Numbered from the stretch's first letter, positions 1 through 8,876 are shown. The stretch: 64,000 nucleotides of DNA from Bradyrhizobium sp. BR 10289 (GCF_019455385.1 NZ_JACOFR010000016.1:1-64000), one strand, 5' to 3'. Notes: generated from the sequence alone by a model not told the origin. Made by a program: numbers and translations.

Positions 1-30
1 GCTCTTGTGCCACGGGGGCCGTCCACATAT

Positions 31-82
31 GGGTCCCGGCTCTGCGCAGCAACGCAAGAGCGTTGCAGCGCGTCCGGGACAC
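31..82. repeat. Dispersed GC-rich intergenic repeat, copy 1 (type A)
   Basis: A block beginning GGGTCCCGGCTCTGCG and ending GTCCGGGACA contains an internal inverted repeat around the word GCAACGC/GCGTTGC. Nearly the same block recurs at 60137-60187, also between genes. It is a Bradyrhizobium-style extragenic palindrome. The first 30 bases of the window belong to the same non-coding stretch, cut by the window edge. Confidence 0.7.
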
Positions 83-94
83 GACACCGCCCGG

Positions 95-943
95 TCACTC
101 CACCGGCTTCGGCGAGCGCTCCAGCAGCACGGTCTGGATGCCGCATGTCCCGCTGCGCACGGTCATGATGCGTGTGCCGGGCTTGCGGCCGTTGCGGACT
201 TCGGTGACATCGAGGCCGGCCGCAATCAGGCGGGCGCGGGTGGCGTCGATGTCGGCGACGCGCCAGCTCAGGCCCCAGAGACGATCGTGCTGGGAATCGC
301 CGCCCGCCACGGGACGGCGCACCACCTCGACGATGAGGTCGCCGCAGCGGAAGAACATCAGCTGGCCCCAATCCTGGTGCGAGCGGTCGAGCGCGAGGTC
401 GAGCCCGAGCCGCGCGCCATAGAGCGCGGCGGCGCGATCGGAATCCTCGGTGGTGATGACGACATGATCGAGCCCGTCGATCGGCGCGATGTCGGTCGCG
501 ACGGATTTGGGGCGCTCCTCGGCGAGTTCGAGGAAGAACATGCGCACGCCGCGCGTCAGCTCGGTCGCGGCACGCGTGCGTTTCCAGTGCAGGACAGCGT
601 CGGTCGCGGCATCGCTGCTTTCGACCTCCGCGACCGGATCGGGCCTCAAGGCCACCCGCTCCAGCCGACGGTGCATCTTGCCCATGTCTGCGACACGAAA
701 GCACAGGCTGGCGAGCACGCCCTCCTGATCGTCGAGCAGCGCGCGCATCCGGTCGGCGGTCACGCTGAAACCACTCGGCGCCATCAGCTCGATGGTCATG
801 TTGTCGAGGGTGAACAGCACCCGGTCGGCGCCCTCGCCCGAATTCTGCCAGGCCGGCGCGCGTCCGAGCAGCGTCTGATAGGCCGCCTTCGCCGCGCCGA
901 TATCCTTGACCAGAGCAACGACGTGATCGAGGCCGGTGATCAT
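95..943 (-). CDS. Two-domain VOC (glyoxalase/bleomycin-resistance fold) family protein
   Basis: The protein is 282 residues and holds two vicinal-oxygen-chelate modules. One starts at the N-terminus (GLDHVVALVKD, about 4-14) and a second at about 155-165 (GLDHVVITTEDSDRAAALYG). The second carries typical late-strand motifs ending in a Q-T-V-L-L-E stretch. VOC proteins are metal-dependent lyases, dioxygenases or binding proteins. The architecture resembles glyoxalase-like domain proteins (PF13468 type), but the substrate cannot be read from the sequence. It stands alone, divergent from the PfkB kinases, with about 210 bp between them that hold no obvious site. The ATG at 943 is followed directly by the conserved first strand, so the start is secure. 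Fold confidence is high and function is unknown. Confidence 0.8.
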   Translation of the reverse strand: MITGLDHVVALVKDIGAAKAAYQTLLGRAPAWQNSGEGADRVLFTLDNMTIELMAPSGFSVTADRMRALLDDQEGVLASLCFRVADMGKMHRRLERVALRPDPVAEVESSDAATDAVLHWKRTRAATELTRGVRMFFLELAEERPKSVATDIAPIDGLDHVVITTEDSDRAAALYGARLGLDLALDRSHQDWGQLMFFRCGDLIVEVVRRPVAGGDSQHDRLWGLSWRVADIDATRARLIAAGLDVTEVRNGRKPGTRIMTVRSGTCGIQTVLLERSPKPVE

Positions 944-1155
944 GTTCCCTCCCTCCGATGGGCCGGAACCAGGACGCCCCTAGCGCCCTTGGCTCTGCCC
1001 GGGCACTGCCGGCCCTGCCACGGTCGTAATCCGGCCCCCGACCTTCCTCAAGCGCCTATCGCCATGGCTTTGCGATATTTTTGGCGTTGCATGCGCCGAA
1101 GCGGTGCTAAGGTAAGTGCGCCGGCCGGGACCATCCAGCGCATCACGGACAACCA

Positions 1156-2049
1156 ATGCAGGCTCTCTTTATCGGACAGACCTATATCGACGTCGTCTTC
1201 ATCACCGACCATATGCCGACCGGCGACGAGAAGCACGTGGCGACGGACTACGCGGTCTCTTTTGGCGGCAATGCGGTGACGGCGGCGTTCTGCTGCGCCA
1301 AGCTCGGCATCGTGCCGGACCTGATCGCCACCGCGGCCAACGACTGGCTGGGCCGCATGTTCCAGGACATGTGCGCTAAATACGCGATCTCGCTGCATGC
1401 GCGAAAGGTGAACCAGTCCTCGCTGTCCTTCATCATGCCCAAGGACGGCAAGCGCGCCATCGTCCGCTGTCGCGACGATTCCCACATCCATCCGTTCCCG
1501 ATCCTCAATCTCGGCAATTGCCGCGCGCTGCATATCGACGGCCATCAGCCGGATGCGGCGATGCACTACGCAAAAGTGTGCCGCGAGGCCGGCATCCTGA
1601 CTTCGCTCGACGGCGGCGGCCTGCGCACCAACACGCATGAGCTGCTGGAGTTCATCGACGTCGCCATCGTTGCCGAGCGGCTGTGCGAGCAGATGGACCT
1701 CACGCCGCCGCAGATGTTGGAATATCTCAAGAGCCGCGGCTGCAAGATCGGCGGCGTCACCATGGGTGAGAAGGGCCTGCTCTGGTACAACGAGACCGGT
1801 ACGGTCGAGACCATGCCGGCGATGCCGATCCCGCGCGAGCGCGTGATCGACACCAATGGTGCCGGCGACGTGTTCCACGGCGCCTATGTCTATTCGTACC
1901 TCGCCCATCCCGGCAAAAGCTGGCGCGAGCATTTCGATTTCGCCCGGGCCGCCTCGACGTTCAAGATCCAGCGGCTCGGCAACGAGGCCGGCCTGCCGAC
2001 GCTGGTCGACATCGCCAAGGTCAGGCACGAGTTCGAGGTCAGGGTGTAG
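1156..2049 (+). CDS. PfkB-family carbohydrate kinase
   Basis: A 297-residue ribokinase-fold sugar kinase. The C-terminal signature DTNGAGDVFHG lies at about 232-242, with the catalytic Asp near 238. An N-terminal SFGGNAVTAA segment matches the family's substrate-side glycine motif. It transfers the ATP gamma-phosphate to a sugar or nucleoside hydroxyl, but the substrate is not deducible. The next gene, a ribokinase-like protein, starts 6 bp after the stop, so the two are probably co-transcribed and act on related sugars. The ribosome binding site is weak. The start was chosen because the first strand (ALFIGQTYIDVVF) begins immediately after the Met. Confidence 0.85.
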   Translation: MQALFIGQTYIDVVFITDHMPTGDEKHVATDYAVSFGGNAVTAAFCCAKLGIVPDLIATAANDWLGRMFQDMCAKYAISLHARKVNQSSLSFIMPKDGKRAIVRCRDDSHIHPFPILNLGNCRALHIDGHQPDAAMHYAKVCREAGILTSLDGGGLRTNTHELLEFIDVAIVAERLCEQMDLTPPQMLEYLKSRGCKIGGVTMGEKGLLWYNETGTVETMPAMPIPRERVIDTNGAGDVFHGAYVYSYLAHPGKSWREHFDFARAASTFKIQRLGNEAGLPTLVDIAKVRHEFEVRV

Positions 2050-2055
2050 CTTCGG

Positions 2056-2970
2056 ATGGGGCGCGTCTTCGTCGCCGGCAGCATCAATATGGATGTGGTG
2101 GCGACGGCCGATCGCCACCCAAAAGTCGGCGAGACCGTCGCGGGCAAAGAGGTGCTGTATTTTCCGGGCGGCAAGGGCGCGAACCAGGCGGTCGCCGCGG
2201 CGCGACTGGGGGCGCGGACCACGCTGATCGGGCGGCTCGGAACGGATGCGTTCGGGGCCGAGTTGCGGACGTTCCTGGGCGCGCAAGGCATCGATCTCGG
2301 CTCCGTCCGCGACGCCGACACGCATAGCGGCACCGCGATCATTACAGTCGCGGAATCGGACAACACCATCATCGTCATCCCCGGCAGCAATGCGCTGGTC
2401 AGCTTGGAGGATGTCGCGGACGCACCGTTGGCGAAGGGGGATGTCGCCGTCAGCCAGTTCGAGATCCCGCTGCCGACGATTGCTGCGTTCTTTGCGCGGG
2501 CGCGCAAGGCTGGCGCTATGACTCTGCTCAACCCGGCACCGGCGCAGAAGATGTCGAGCGAGCTGCTCGCGCTCGTTGATATTCTCGTGCTGAACGAGAC
2601 CGAGCTCGGCTTCCTCGCCGGTGTGGAGCTCTCCGAGGGCGATAGTGCAGCGCGGATCATCGATGTTGCGCGAAAACTTCAGGCCCGTGCGGACCAGACC
2701 ATCTGCGTCACCCTCGGCAAGCGCGGCGTGCTGGCGCTCGCGGCCAGCGAGGAGCTTTCCGTCGCCGGCCGCGCGGTGAAGGCGATCGACACCACCGGCG
2801 CCGGCGATTGTTTTGTGGGCGCGCTCGCATCGCAACTGGCTGGCGGCGCAGCCTTGCGCACCGCCCTCACCTTCGCCAACGCAGCCGCCTCGATCAGCGT
2901 GCAGCGCATGGGCGCGGGGCCATCGATGCCGACGGCCGCGGAGGTTGAGGCTGTTCTCAGCGCCGGTTGA
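2056..2970 (+). CDS. rbsK: Ribokinase (PfkB family)
   Basis: A 304-residue protein with the full ribokinase pattern: GSINMDVV near the N-terminus, GGKGANQAVAAARLG at about 38-52, and DTTGAGDCFVGA at about 245-256 with the catalytic Asp near 251. Ribokinase phosphorylates D-ribose to ribose 5-phosphate in the cytoplasm. It follows the PfkB gene by 6 bp. No ribose transporter, rbsD or LacI-type regulator is nearby, so the true substrate may be another pentose, deoxyribose or a nucleoside. The stop codon is directly followed, without a gap, by the stop of the converging flavoprotein gene. The family call is strong; the exact substrate is inferred. Confidence 0.82.
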   Translation: MGRVFVAGSINMDVVATADRHPKVGETVAGKEVLYFPGGKGANQAVAAARLGARTTLIGRLGTDAFGAELRTFLGAQGIDLGSVRDADTHSGTAIITVAESDNTIIVIPGSNALVSLEDVADAPLAKGDVAVSQFEIPLPTIAAFFARARKAGAMTLLNPAPAQKMSSELLALVDILVLNETELGFLAGVELSEGDSAARIIDVARKLQARADQTICVTLGKRGVLALAASEELSVAGRAVKAIDTTGAGDCFVGALASQLAGGAALRTALTFANAAASISVQRMGAGPSMPTAAEVEAVLSAG

Positions 2971-4194
2971 TCACGCCAGCGCGCTCTTCAGGTCAAAGCT
3001 TTCGTCCGCTGCCTGCTCCGGCGTGATCTGACGGTCCATCGCCTGCAAGCGGCGACCGAACATGTGATCGCCGGCGCGGTTGATCGACTCGATGCCGAGC
3101 AGCCTGTCGCCGTGATAGCAGAACGCGGAGAACGCCCGCTTGGCGGGATCGCCGCGCAGCACGACGCGGTCGTAGCCGGTGGTGAGGCCCGAGATCTGGA
3201 GCTTGTCGTCGCCCTGGTCGCTCCAGAACCAGGGATGGCTGTCATACGGCTTTTTGTCGCCAGTCAGCCGCGCGGCGAGGCAGCGGGCGTGGTCGGTGGC
3301 GTTCTGCACCGATTCCAGCCGCAGCGATCCGCCGAAGCGGGGGCTGGCAAACAGCGCGCAATCGCCGATCGCGGAAATGTCCGGGTCGGCCGTCGCAAGA
3401 TATTCGTCGACGATGATGCCAGCGGCGACCGGCAGCCCGGCCTCCGCCGCAAGCTCGATATTCGGCAGCACGCCGACGCCGACCACGACGAGATCGGCAG
3501 GCAGATGCCTTCCGTCGCTGAGACTGACGCCGGTCACCTTGCCGCCTTCGGCCTCGATCGAGGTCGCCTGCACGCCGAGGTGAATGCGGATGCCGGCCTC
3601 GCGATGCCGCGCCTGAAAATAGTCCGAGACCTCCGCCGTCACCGCGCGCGCCATCACGCGCGGAGCGAGCTCAAGCACGTCGACCTCGAGGCCCTTGATC
3701 CGCGCGGTCGCCGCGAATTCGAGGCCGATGAAGCCGGCGCCGATCACCACGACGCGCGTTTTCGTCGGCATGACCTTTCGCAGCGCCTCGCTGTCGTCGA
3801 GGATGCGTAAGTATTTCACGTCGGGCAGATTGGCATTGGGCAGGTCGAGCAGCCGGTTGCGTGCGCCGGTCGCGAGCACGAGGTGGCCGTAAGGCAGCTT
3901 GTCGCCTGAGGCAAGAAGCACCGTGCGCGCCGCGCGGTCGATCGAAACGGCGCGGCCCGCGATCAGCTCGATGGCCTGGTCCTGGTAGAATTTTTCGGGG
4001 CGGAACATCAGGCTGTCCGGCCCGGCGGAGCCCTTGATGTAGGCCTTGGACAGCGGCGGGCGCTGATAGGGCAGATGCGCCTCGTCATTGATCAGGCAGA
4101 CGCGGCCGGCAAAACCAGCCTGGCGCAGGGATGCCGCGACCTGGTAGCCGCCATGGCCGGCCCCGATGATGATGACCACCGGACCGTCGCTCAT
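2971..4194 (-). CDS. FAD-dependent ferredoxin/rubredoxin reductase-like oxidoreductase
   Basis: About 407 residues in the class of putidaredoxin/rhodocoxin reductases. An N-terminal FAD-binding Rossmann motif (IIIGAGHGGYQ) is followed by the PYQRPPLSKAY segment typical of this family, LATGARN, a second NAD-binding motif (VVIGAGFIGLE, about 150), and GDCALF near 285 contacting FAD. A C-terminal reductase dimer domain follows. It would pass electrons from NAD(P)H to a [2Fe-2S] ferredoxin serving a P450 or ring-hydroxylating oxygenase. No such partner lies beside it, so the partner is unknown. The internal ATG at 4194 gives the usual N-terminus; a Met four codons upstream (4206) is the alternative. 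It converges tail to tail on the ribokinase gene. Confidence 0.82.
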   Translation of the reverse strand: MSDGPVVIIIGAGHGGYQVAASLRQAGFAGRVCLINDEAHLPYQRPPLSKAYIKGSAGPDSLMFRPEKFYQDQAIELIAGRAVSIDRAARTVLLASGDKLPYGHLVLATGARNRLLDLPNANLPDVKYLRILDDSEALRKVMPTKTRVVVIGAGFIGLEFAATARIKGLEVDVLELAPRVMARAVTAEVSDYFQARHREAGIRIHLGVQATSIEAEGGKVTGVSLSDGRHLPADLVVVGVGVLPNIELAAEAGLPVAAGIIVDEYLATADPDISAIGDCALFASPRFGGSLRLESVQNATDHARCLAARLTGDKKPYDSHPWFWSDQGDDKLQISGLTTGYDRVVLRGDPAKRAFSAFCYHGDRLLGIESINRAGDHMFGRRLQAMDRQITPEQAADESFDLKSALA

Positions 4195-4420
4195 CGGACA
4201 GCCCATTTCTGCAAGACACGAGCGTGACCCATGTCGTCTCCTCTCACTGATATGGCTTGGCTTGCCCAGGAGGAGCCGGCGCTCGTGTCCGTCCCTTCGG
4301 CGAAGGTGGCCTATTTGAACCGATCATTCCGCGCGACGCAAGGCCCGTAGGCGGGGATTGTCACCCCTCGCCTTCTGCGATTTAGTTGCAGCAACGAACC
4401 TCTAGCCGGGGATTTCAAAG

Positions 4421-5218
4421 ATGCTGCCAGCGCCCGTCTCAAAACCCGACGATCCCGCCCTGCTGCGGATCGACGGCCCGATCGCGACCATCACGCTCAA
4501 CCGTCCCGCCGCGTTCAATTCGATCAATCTCGCGATCGCGCAAAAGCTCGAACAGCTCGCGGCTTACATCGAGGGCGACGATTCCATCAGGGTCGTGGTG
4601 ATCGAGGGCGAAGGCCGTGCCTTCTCGGCCGGCGGCGACCTCCAGACCATTGGCGCTGCGGCGGAGGCCAACACTGTGACGCCCATCGTCGGCGAACTCT
4701 TGAAGCACTACCACGCCTTCATCGAGATCCTCAGGCGCATGCCAAAGATCTCGCTGTCGAGCGTGCACGGCTCGGCGGCCGGCGCCGGCATGGGCCTCGC
4801 CTTCGTCACCGATCTCTGCATCGCCGCCGATGACGCCAAGTTCACGCCGGCTTACGCCAAGATCGGGGTGTCGCCGGACGGCGGCTCGACGGTCGGAATC
4901 GTAGGCACGGTCGGCGCCCGCCGCGCGCTGCAGATTTTCCTGTCCGAGGACAATTTCACCGCACAGCAGGCCTGTGAATGGGGCCTCGTCGCCAAAACCG
5001 TTCCGGCGACCGAGCTGAAGGCAGCGACGCGGCAGCTCGCCGAACGCCTCGCGCAGAACCCGCCGGCGGCGATATCAGGCACCAAGTCGCTGGTCTATGC
5101 GGCCGCCACCACGCCGGTAAAACAGCAGCTCGATGCCGAGGAGCACAAGATCATCATGGCGATGAACACGGAGGAGTTTCGCCTCGCCGTGAAGAAGTTC
5201 ACGAGCAAGTCGAAGTGA
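4421..5218 (+). CDS. Enoyl-CoA hydratase/isomerase (crotonase) family protein
   Basis: A 265-residue crotonase fold. The oxyanion-hole segments are SAGGDL (about 62-67) and SSVHGSAAGAGMGLAF (about 110-125). The SPDGGSTVG segment near 149 places an Asp where PaaG-type isomerases have their catalytic acid, and no Glu sits at the classical hydratase site. A ring-1,2-epoxy-CoA isomerase or delta-isomerase activity is therefore at least as likely as simple hydration. The downstream histidine phosphatase overlaps it by 4 bp, so the two are translationally coupled. Upstream, 4207-4420 has no clear promoter by eye. Family certain, reaction inferred. Confidence 0.85.
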   Translation: MLPAPVSKPDDPALLRIDGPIATITLNRPAAFNSINLAIAQKLEQLAAYIEGDDSIRVVVIEGEGRAFSAGGDLQTIGAAAEANTVTPIVGELLKHYHAFIEILRRMPKISLSSVHGSAAGAGMGLAFVTDLCIAADDAKFTPAYAKIGVSPDGGSTVGIVGTVGARRALQIFLSEDNFTAQQACEWGLVAKTVPATELKAATRQLAERLAQNPPAAISGTKSLVYAAATTPVKQQLDAEEHKIIMAMNTEEFRLAVKKFTSKSK

Positions 5219-5787
5219 CGCCCGCGCGCAGCTTCTACGGCCTGCGCCACGGCGCGACCGACTGGAATCGCAAGGGGCTGTTCCAGGGCCGCACCGACAA
5301 TCCGCTGAACGAGGACGGACTGCGACAGGCGCACGAAGCCGCCCGCATGCTGCGCGGCGTCGGCATCAGCCGCATCGTCGCAAGCCCGCTGGTGCGCGCG
5401 CTGAAGACGGCCGAGATCATCGCGGACGTCATTGCGGTGCCGCTGACGATCGATGCCGGCATCATCGAGTTCGACTTCGGTAGTTTCGAGGGGCGGCCGG
5501 TCCGCGACCTCATGATCAAGCATAACGTCAATTCGGCGACGGGCCTCGTCTCGATCCTGCCCGCCGACGGCGAGAACTGGGAGGCCATGACCGAGCGCTC
5601 GCTGGCCTGCGTGTCCGCCTGGATCGATCGCTATCCCGGCGACGATCTGCTGTTCGTCTGCCATGACGCGGTGATGCAGGGCATGGCGAAGGCGCTGTCC
5701 GGCAGCTATTTCAAGAACAGCCACGGCACGCCGTTCCGCTACGTGTGCGGCGATCCGCAATGGCGGATCGAGCAGGTCGTCATTTAG
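5215..5787 (+). CDS. Histidine phosphatase (phosphoglycerate-mutase-like) family protein
   Basis: About 190 residues from a GTG start whose codon overlaps the stop of the crotonase gene (GTGA). The start is supported because FYGLRHGATDWN, the RHG phosphohistidine motif, comes within the first 15 residues. Other family marks are GLFQGRTDNPLNEDG, SPLVRALKTAEI, EFDFGSFEGRP and a late FVCHDAVMQG containing the second catalytic His. Such enzymes dephosphorylate small phosphoesters: alpha-ribazole phosphate, phosphoglycerate or sugar phosphates. The pairing with a crotonase is unusual and gives no obvious pathway. Its 3' end overlaps the converging TRAP permease gene by 8 bp. Confidence 0.85.
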   Translation: MTPARSFYGLRHGATDWNRKGLFQGRTDNPLNEDGLRQAHEAARMLRGVGISRIVASPLVRALKTAEIIADVIAVPLTIDAGIIEFDFGSFEGRPVRDLMIKHNVNSATGLVSILPADGENWEAMTERSLACVSAWIDRYPGDDLLFVCHDAVMQGMAKALSGSYFKNSHGTPFRYVCGDPQWRIEQVVI

Positions 5788-7120
5788 GGCAGATGTAGCC
5801 CGTCCCCGCCGGCGATTTGAAGCAGCCGACCGACTCGGGGAGCACCTTCTGCGGCAGCCACAGCACGACGCTCGGGAAGTAGATCGCGAACGCGATGGTG
5901 GCGAAGAACACGACATAGATCGGCAGCGCCGCCCGTAATGCCTTCGCAAAGCTGATGCCGACGAATTTCGACGCCATCAGGAGCACGAGTCCGTAGGGCG
6001 GCGTGATCAGGCCGAAGGCAAGGGTTGCGATCAGCACCACGCCCATATGCACCGCATTGATGTCGCCGGCTTCCGTCAGCGTGTTGACCAGCGGCATGAA
6101 GATGATGATGGTCGGCACCGGCTCGATGAAATCGCCAACCACGGTGAACAGCAGCACCATCAACAGCATGATCAGATGCGGATCGTTGCCGGCGATCGAG
6201 GTGATCATGTCGGCGATGTAGCTGGCGCCGCGCAAGTACGCCAGCATCCAGCCGAAGGCATTGGCGGCGCCGATGGTGATCAGCGGCAGCGAGAAGATGA
6301 GGCCCGCGAGGCAAAAATCGTAGGGGATCTTTCGGAAGTGGCCGCGGTTCAGCGCGGGAATCACGACCAGGATGATCCAGACCACGGCGACGACGCCGGC
6401 TTCCGTCGGCGTGAACCAGCCGGTGAGGATGCCACCTAACAGGATGACCGGGATCATCAGCGGCAGGGCTGCATCTCCTGCCGCGAACACCACCTGCCGC
6501 AGCGGCGCGCGCGGCTTGCGCAGGCCGGACGGGCCGAAGAAGTAACAATAGATCATCAGGCCGAAGCCGATCATCAGCCCGGGCACGACGCCCGCCATGA
6601 ACAGGCCGGCGATGGAGACATTGCCGACCGCGCCATAAACGACCGCCGTGATGCTCGGCGGCACCAGCGCGGCGATGGTCGAGGCGGAGGCGATGATCGC
6701 GGCGATGAAGGCGGGCTCGTAGCCCTCGCGCTTCATCGGACCGCCGAGTGCACGGCTCATCACGGCGACGTCGGCGGTGGTCGAGCCCGACATTTCCGAG
6801 AAGAACATGCTGAAGACCACCACGACCTGCGACAGCCCGCCCCTGATGTGCCCGACCAGCGACACCGAGAGATTTGCTATGCGCACCACCACGTTGGCCG
6901 AGCTCATGAGCTCGCCGACCAGGAGGAAGAACGGGATCGCCAGCAGCGCTTCGGAATCGACGCCGTCAAAGATCTTCTGGATGATCGCGGCCAGTGAAAC
7001 GTCGGACAGCAGCGCGCCGATGAAGACGCCGGCCATCAGCGAGAACGGCACGGGCACGCCAAGATAGCCGAACGACAGGAAGCAGATCGACATCAACGCC
7101 AGGACAATGGGTGCGCTCAC
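5780..7120 (-). CDS. dctM: TRAP transporter large permease subunit (DctM family)
   Basis: 446 residues, almost entirely hydrophobic helices, matching the 12-plus-helix DctM subunit of tripartite ATP-independent periplasmic transporters. Recognisable pieces include the N-terminal helices with VPVPFSLMAGVFIGALL, MSGSTTADVAVMSRALGGPM (about 110-130), LIPPSITAVVYG-like VPPSITAVVYG, and a late LITPPYGLVLLMAS motif. It forms the ion-driven channel in the inner membrane with DctQ and takes substrate from DctP. Its start overlaps the dctQ stop by 4 bp. Order is dehydratase-dctP-dctQ-dctM, all on the minus strand, so this is the last gene of the unit. Confidence 0.93.
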   Translation of the reverse strand: MSAPIVLALMSICFLSFGYLGVPVPFSLMAGVFIGALLSDVSLAAIIQKIFDGVDSEALLAIPFFLLVGELMSSANVVVRIANLSVSLVGHIRGGLSQVVVVFSMFFSEMSGSTTADVAVMSRALGGPMKREGYEPAFIAAIIASASTIAALVPPSITAVVYGAVGNVSIAGLFMAGVVPGLMIGFGLMIYCYFFGPSGLRKPRAPLRQVVFAAGDAALPLMIPVILLGGILTGWFTPTEAGVVAVVWIILVVIPALNRGHFRKIPYDFCLAGLIFSLPLITIGAANAFGWMLAYLRGASYIADMITSIAGNDPHLIMLLMVLLFTVVGDFIEPVPTIIIFMPLVNTLTEAGDINAVHMGVVLIATLAFGLITPPYGLVLLMASKFVGISFAKALRAALPIYVVFFATIAFAIYFPSVVLWLPQKVLPESVGCFKSPAGTGYICPK

Positions 7121-7695
7121 GGCTGCGCCCTCACCTGGGTTTCGGTGACGACGGGCGCTGAGTCCTCCTCCGGCGGCTCGGGATGGTCAAAGCCGTTGCG
7201 CAGGCCGTTGACAAGCTGCTCGATGGTGAAGAGGCCGATCAGCACGCCCGAGAGCGGGATGATCGCATAGAGCGAGGCGATCGGCGTGCCCGACGGAAGA
7301 CGAAAACTGCCGAAGCCGCGCAGGTAATTCTGGTAGCCGTACCAGATCAGGCAGAAGGCGACGCCGAGCACGACGAGGCGGATGATCGATTCGACCACCA
7401 GCCGCGAGGTGCCGTGCATCGCCTCAGAGATCGCGGTCAGATAAAGATGGTCATTGCGGCGCGTTGCCGCCGCCGTGCCGACGAAGATCGCATAGATGAA
7501 CAGCGTCGATGTCACCTCCTGCAGCCACAGCCAGGGATGGCCGATGGTGCGGGTGACGATGTCGGCGGTGACCGACAGCGAGAAACCGAAGCAGAGTACG
7601 CCGCACAGGATCATCAGCGCAAGCTCGAGCCAGTCGAGCCAGCGCCATTTGAGGTGGCGCTGACGCTGAACCAGCAGTTTGTCGGCGATGGGCAT
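7117..7695 (-). CDS. dctQ: TRAP transporter small permease subunit (DctQ family)
   Basis: 192 residues with four predicted membrane helices and the DctQ-type segment TRTIGHPWLWLQEVTSTLFIYAIFVG split over helix 2, followed by a charged tail. It bridges DctP and DctM in the inner membrane. I place the start at the ATG ending at 7695. It has a GGGAG ribosome binding site, and the frame upstream reads into the palindromic repeat at 7719-7806, which would give a spurious N-terminus (VDGRDKPGHDG). The gene overlaps dctM by 4 bp. Confidence 0.9.
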   Translation of the reverse strand: MPIADKLLVQRQRHLKWRWLDWLELALMILCGVLCFGFSLSVTADIVTRTIGHPWLWLQEVTSTLFIYAIFVGTAAATRRNDHLYLTAISEAMHGTSRLVVESIIRLVVLGVAFCLIWYGYQNYLRGFGSFRLPSGTPIASLYAIIPLSGVLIGLFTIEQLVNGLRNGFDHPEPPEEDSAPVVTETQVRAQP

Positions 7696-7718
7696 GGGTG
7701 CTCCCGGCTGCAGTTTTC

Positions 7719-7806
7719 CGTCATGGCCGGGCTTGTCCCGGCCATCCACGCACTTTGGCGCGGGCTCGAAGAACGTGGATGCCCGGGACAAGCCCGGGCA
7801 TGACGG
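7719..7806. repeat. Palindromic intergenic repeat, type B, copy 1
   Basis: Two inverted arms, about 32 bp each, read GTCATGGCCGGGCTTGTCCC... and ...GGGACAAGCCCGGGCATGAC around a 24-bp spacer. A second copy with the arms swapped (CCCGGG on the left, GGCCGG on the right) lies at 55940-56029. This copy sits inside the TRAP operon between dctP and dctQ, so its transcript would form a large hairpin that could stop RNA decay or uncouple expression of the binding protein from the permeases. Confidence 0.85.
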
Positions 7807-7818
7807 CTTCGATGGGGG

Positions 7819-8814
7819 CTAATTCACCGCCCGGATCAAATTCTTGATCTTCTCGGCATGCGGGCCGAGGTCCTTGGCGAGCTTGTCGAGATAGGGATCG
7901 GCGATCGCCGTGAAGCTCTTCTTGTCGACGTTATCGACGATCTTCACGCCCATCTTCTTCAGCTTCTCGGCGGCGCTGCGCTCAAGCTCGAACGCCTTGG
8001 CCGGCTCCTTCTGGCTGATCTCGTTGGCTGCTGTCTGCACCCAGCCCTTCTGCTCGGCCGACAGGCTCTGCCAGAGCTTGTCGGAGATGAACACCAGCGC
8101 GTTGTTAGCCTCGTGCTCGGTGATGTTCAGCACGGGGGCGACCTCGTAATGCTTGTTGACGAGGTAGACATTGATGCTGTTCTCGGCGACGTCGACGACG
8201 CCGGTCTGAAGCGAGGTGTAGACGCTGCCGAACGGCATGTGCACGGTCTGGGCGCCATAGGCCGGGAACATGGTATCCTCGGTGGCCGTCGCCTGCACGC
8301 GGACCTTCAGGCCCTTGATGTCACCGACATTGTGGATCTCCCGCTTGGAGTACATGTGGCGTACGCCCTGCGAGCCGGTCGCGATCACATGCAGGCCCTG
8401 CGTGGTCTCGTCGATCAGGGTCTTGAGCGCTTCGAACACTTTTGGATCGGCGAGCCCCTTGATGACGTGGTTCTCGTCGCGGAACAGGAAGTGCAGCGAC
8501 ATCACGCCGGCTTGCGGCGAGATCGTCGCGGTGTTCGCAGACGAGATGATGGCGAACTCGACGTCGCCGGCCTTAACGAGCTGGAGCACCTGCGGCTCTT
8601 GGCCCAGCTGCGCGCCGGGATATTGGTCGATGATCATGGTGCCTTTGCTCAATTCCTTGAGCTTGTCGGCAAAGAGGTCGCCGGCGATGGAATAGCCGGT
8701 GTTGCGGGGCTGGTCATAGGCGAAGCGGTAATGCTTGACCTCCTGTGCCCCGGCGCCCGTGACGAACAGCGTGGCGGCCGCAGCCACCAACACACGCATG
8801 GATCGTGCCATCAT
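7819..8814 (-). CDS. dctP: TRAP transporter substrate-binding protein (DctP family)
   Basis: 331 residues with a Sec signal peptide (basic MMARSMR, then a hydrophobic run ending GAGAQ) and the DctP/SBP_bac_7 fold. Diagnostic segments are LGQEPQVLQLVKAGDVEFAI, LKVRVQATATEDTMFPAYGA carrying the family's carboxylate-binding Arg, and MPFGSVYTSLQTGVVDVAENSI split across a turn. The family mostly binds organic acids such as sugar acids. Together with the adjacent sugar-acid-type dehydratase this suggests uptake of an aldonate or related acid, which is an inference. Two adjacent ATG codons (8814 and 8811) are possible starts behind a GGGGGAG site. Confidence 0.92.
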   Translation of the reverse strand: MMARSMRVLVAAAATLFVTGAGAQEVKHYRFAYDQPRNTGYSIAGDLFADKLKELSKGTMIIDQYPGAQLGQEPQVLQLVKAGDVEFAIISSANTATISPQAGVMSLHFLFRDENHVIKGLADPKVFEALKTLIDETTQGLHVIATGSQGVRHMYSKREIHNVGDIKGLKVRVQATATEDTMFPAYGAQTVHMPFGSVYTSLQTGVVDVAENSINVYLVNKHYEVAPVLNITEHEANNALVFISDKLWQSLSAEQKGWVQTAANEISQKEPAKAFELERSAAEKLKKMGVKIVDNVDKKSFTAIADPYLDKLAKDLGPHAEKIKNLIRAVN

Positions 8815-8876
8815 CGTCTCCCCCTGTTTTATCGCCCGCCGCTTATGCGGTCTGAGCGTTCATTGGTTGTCAGCCC

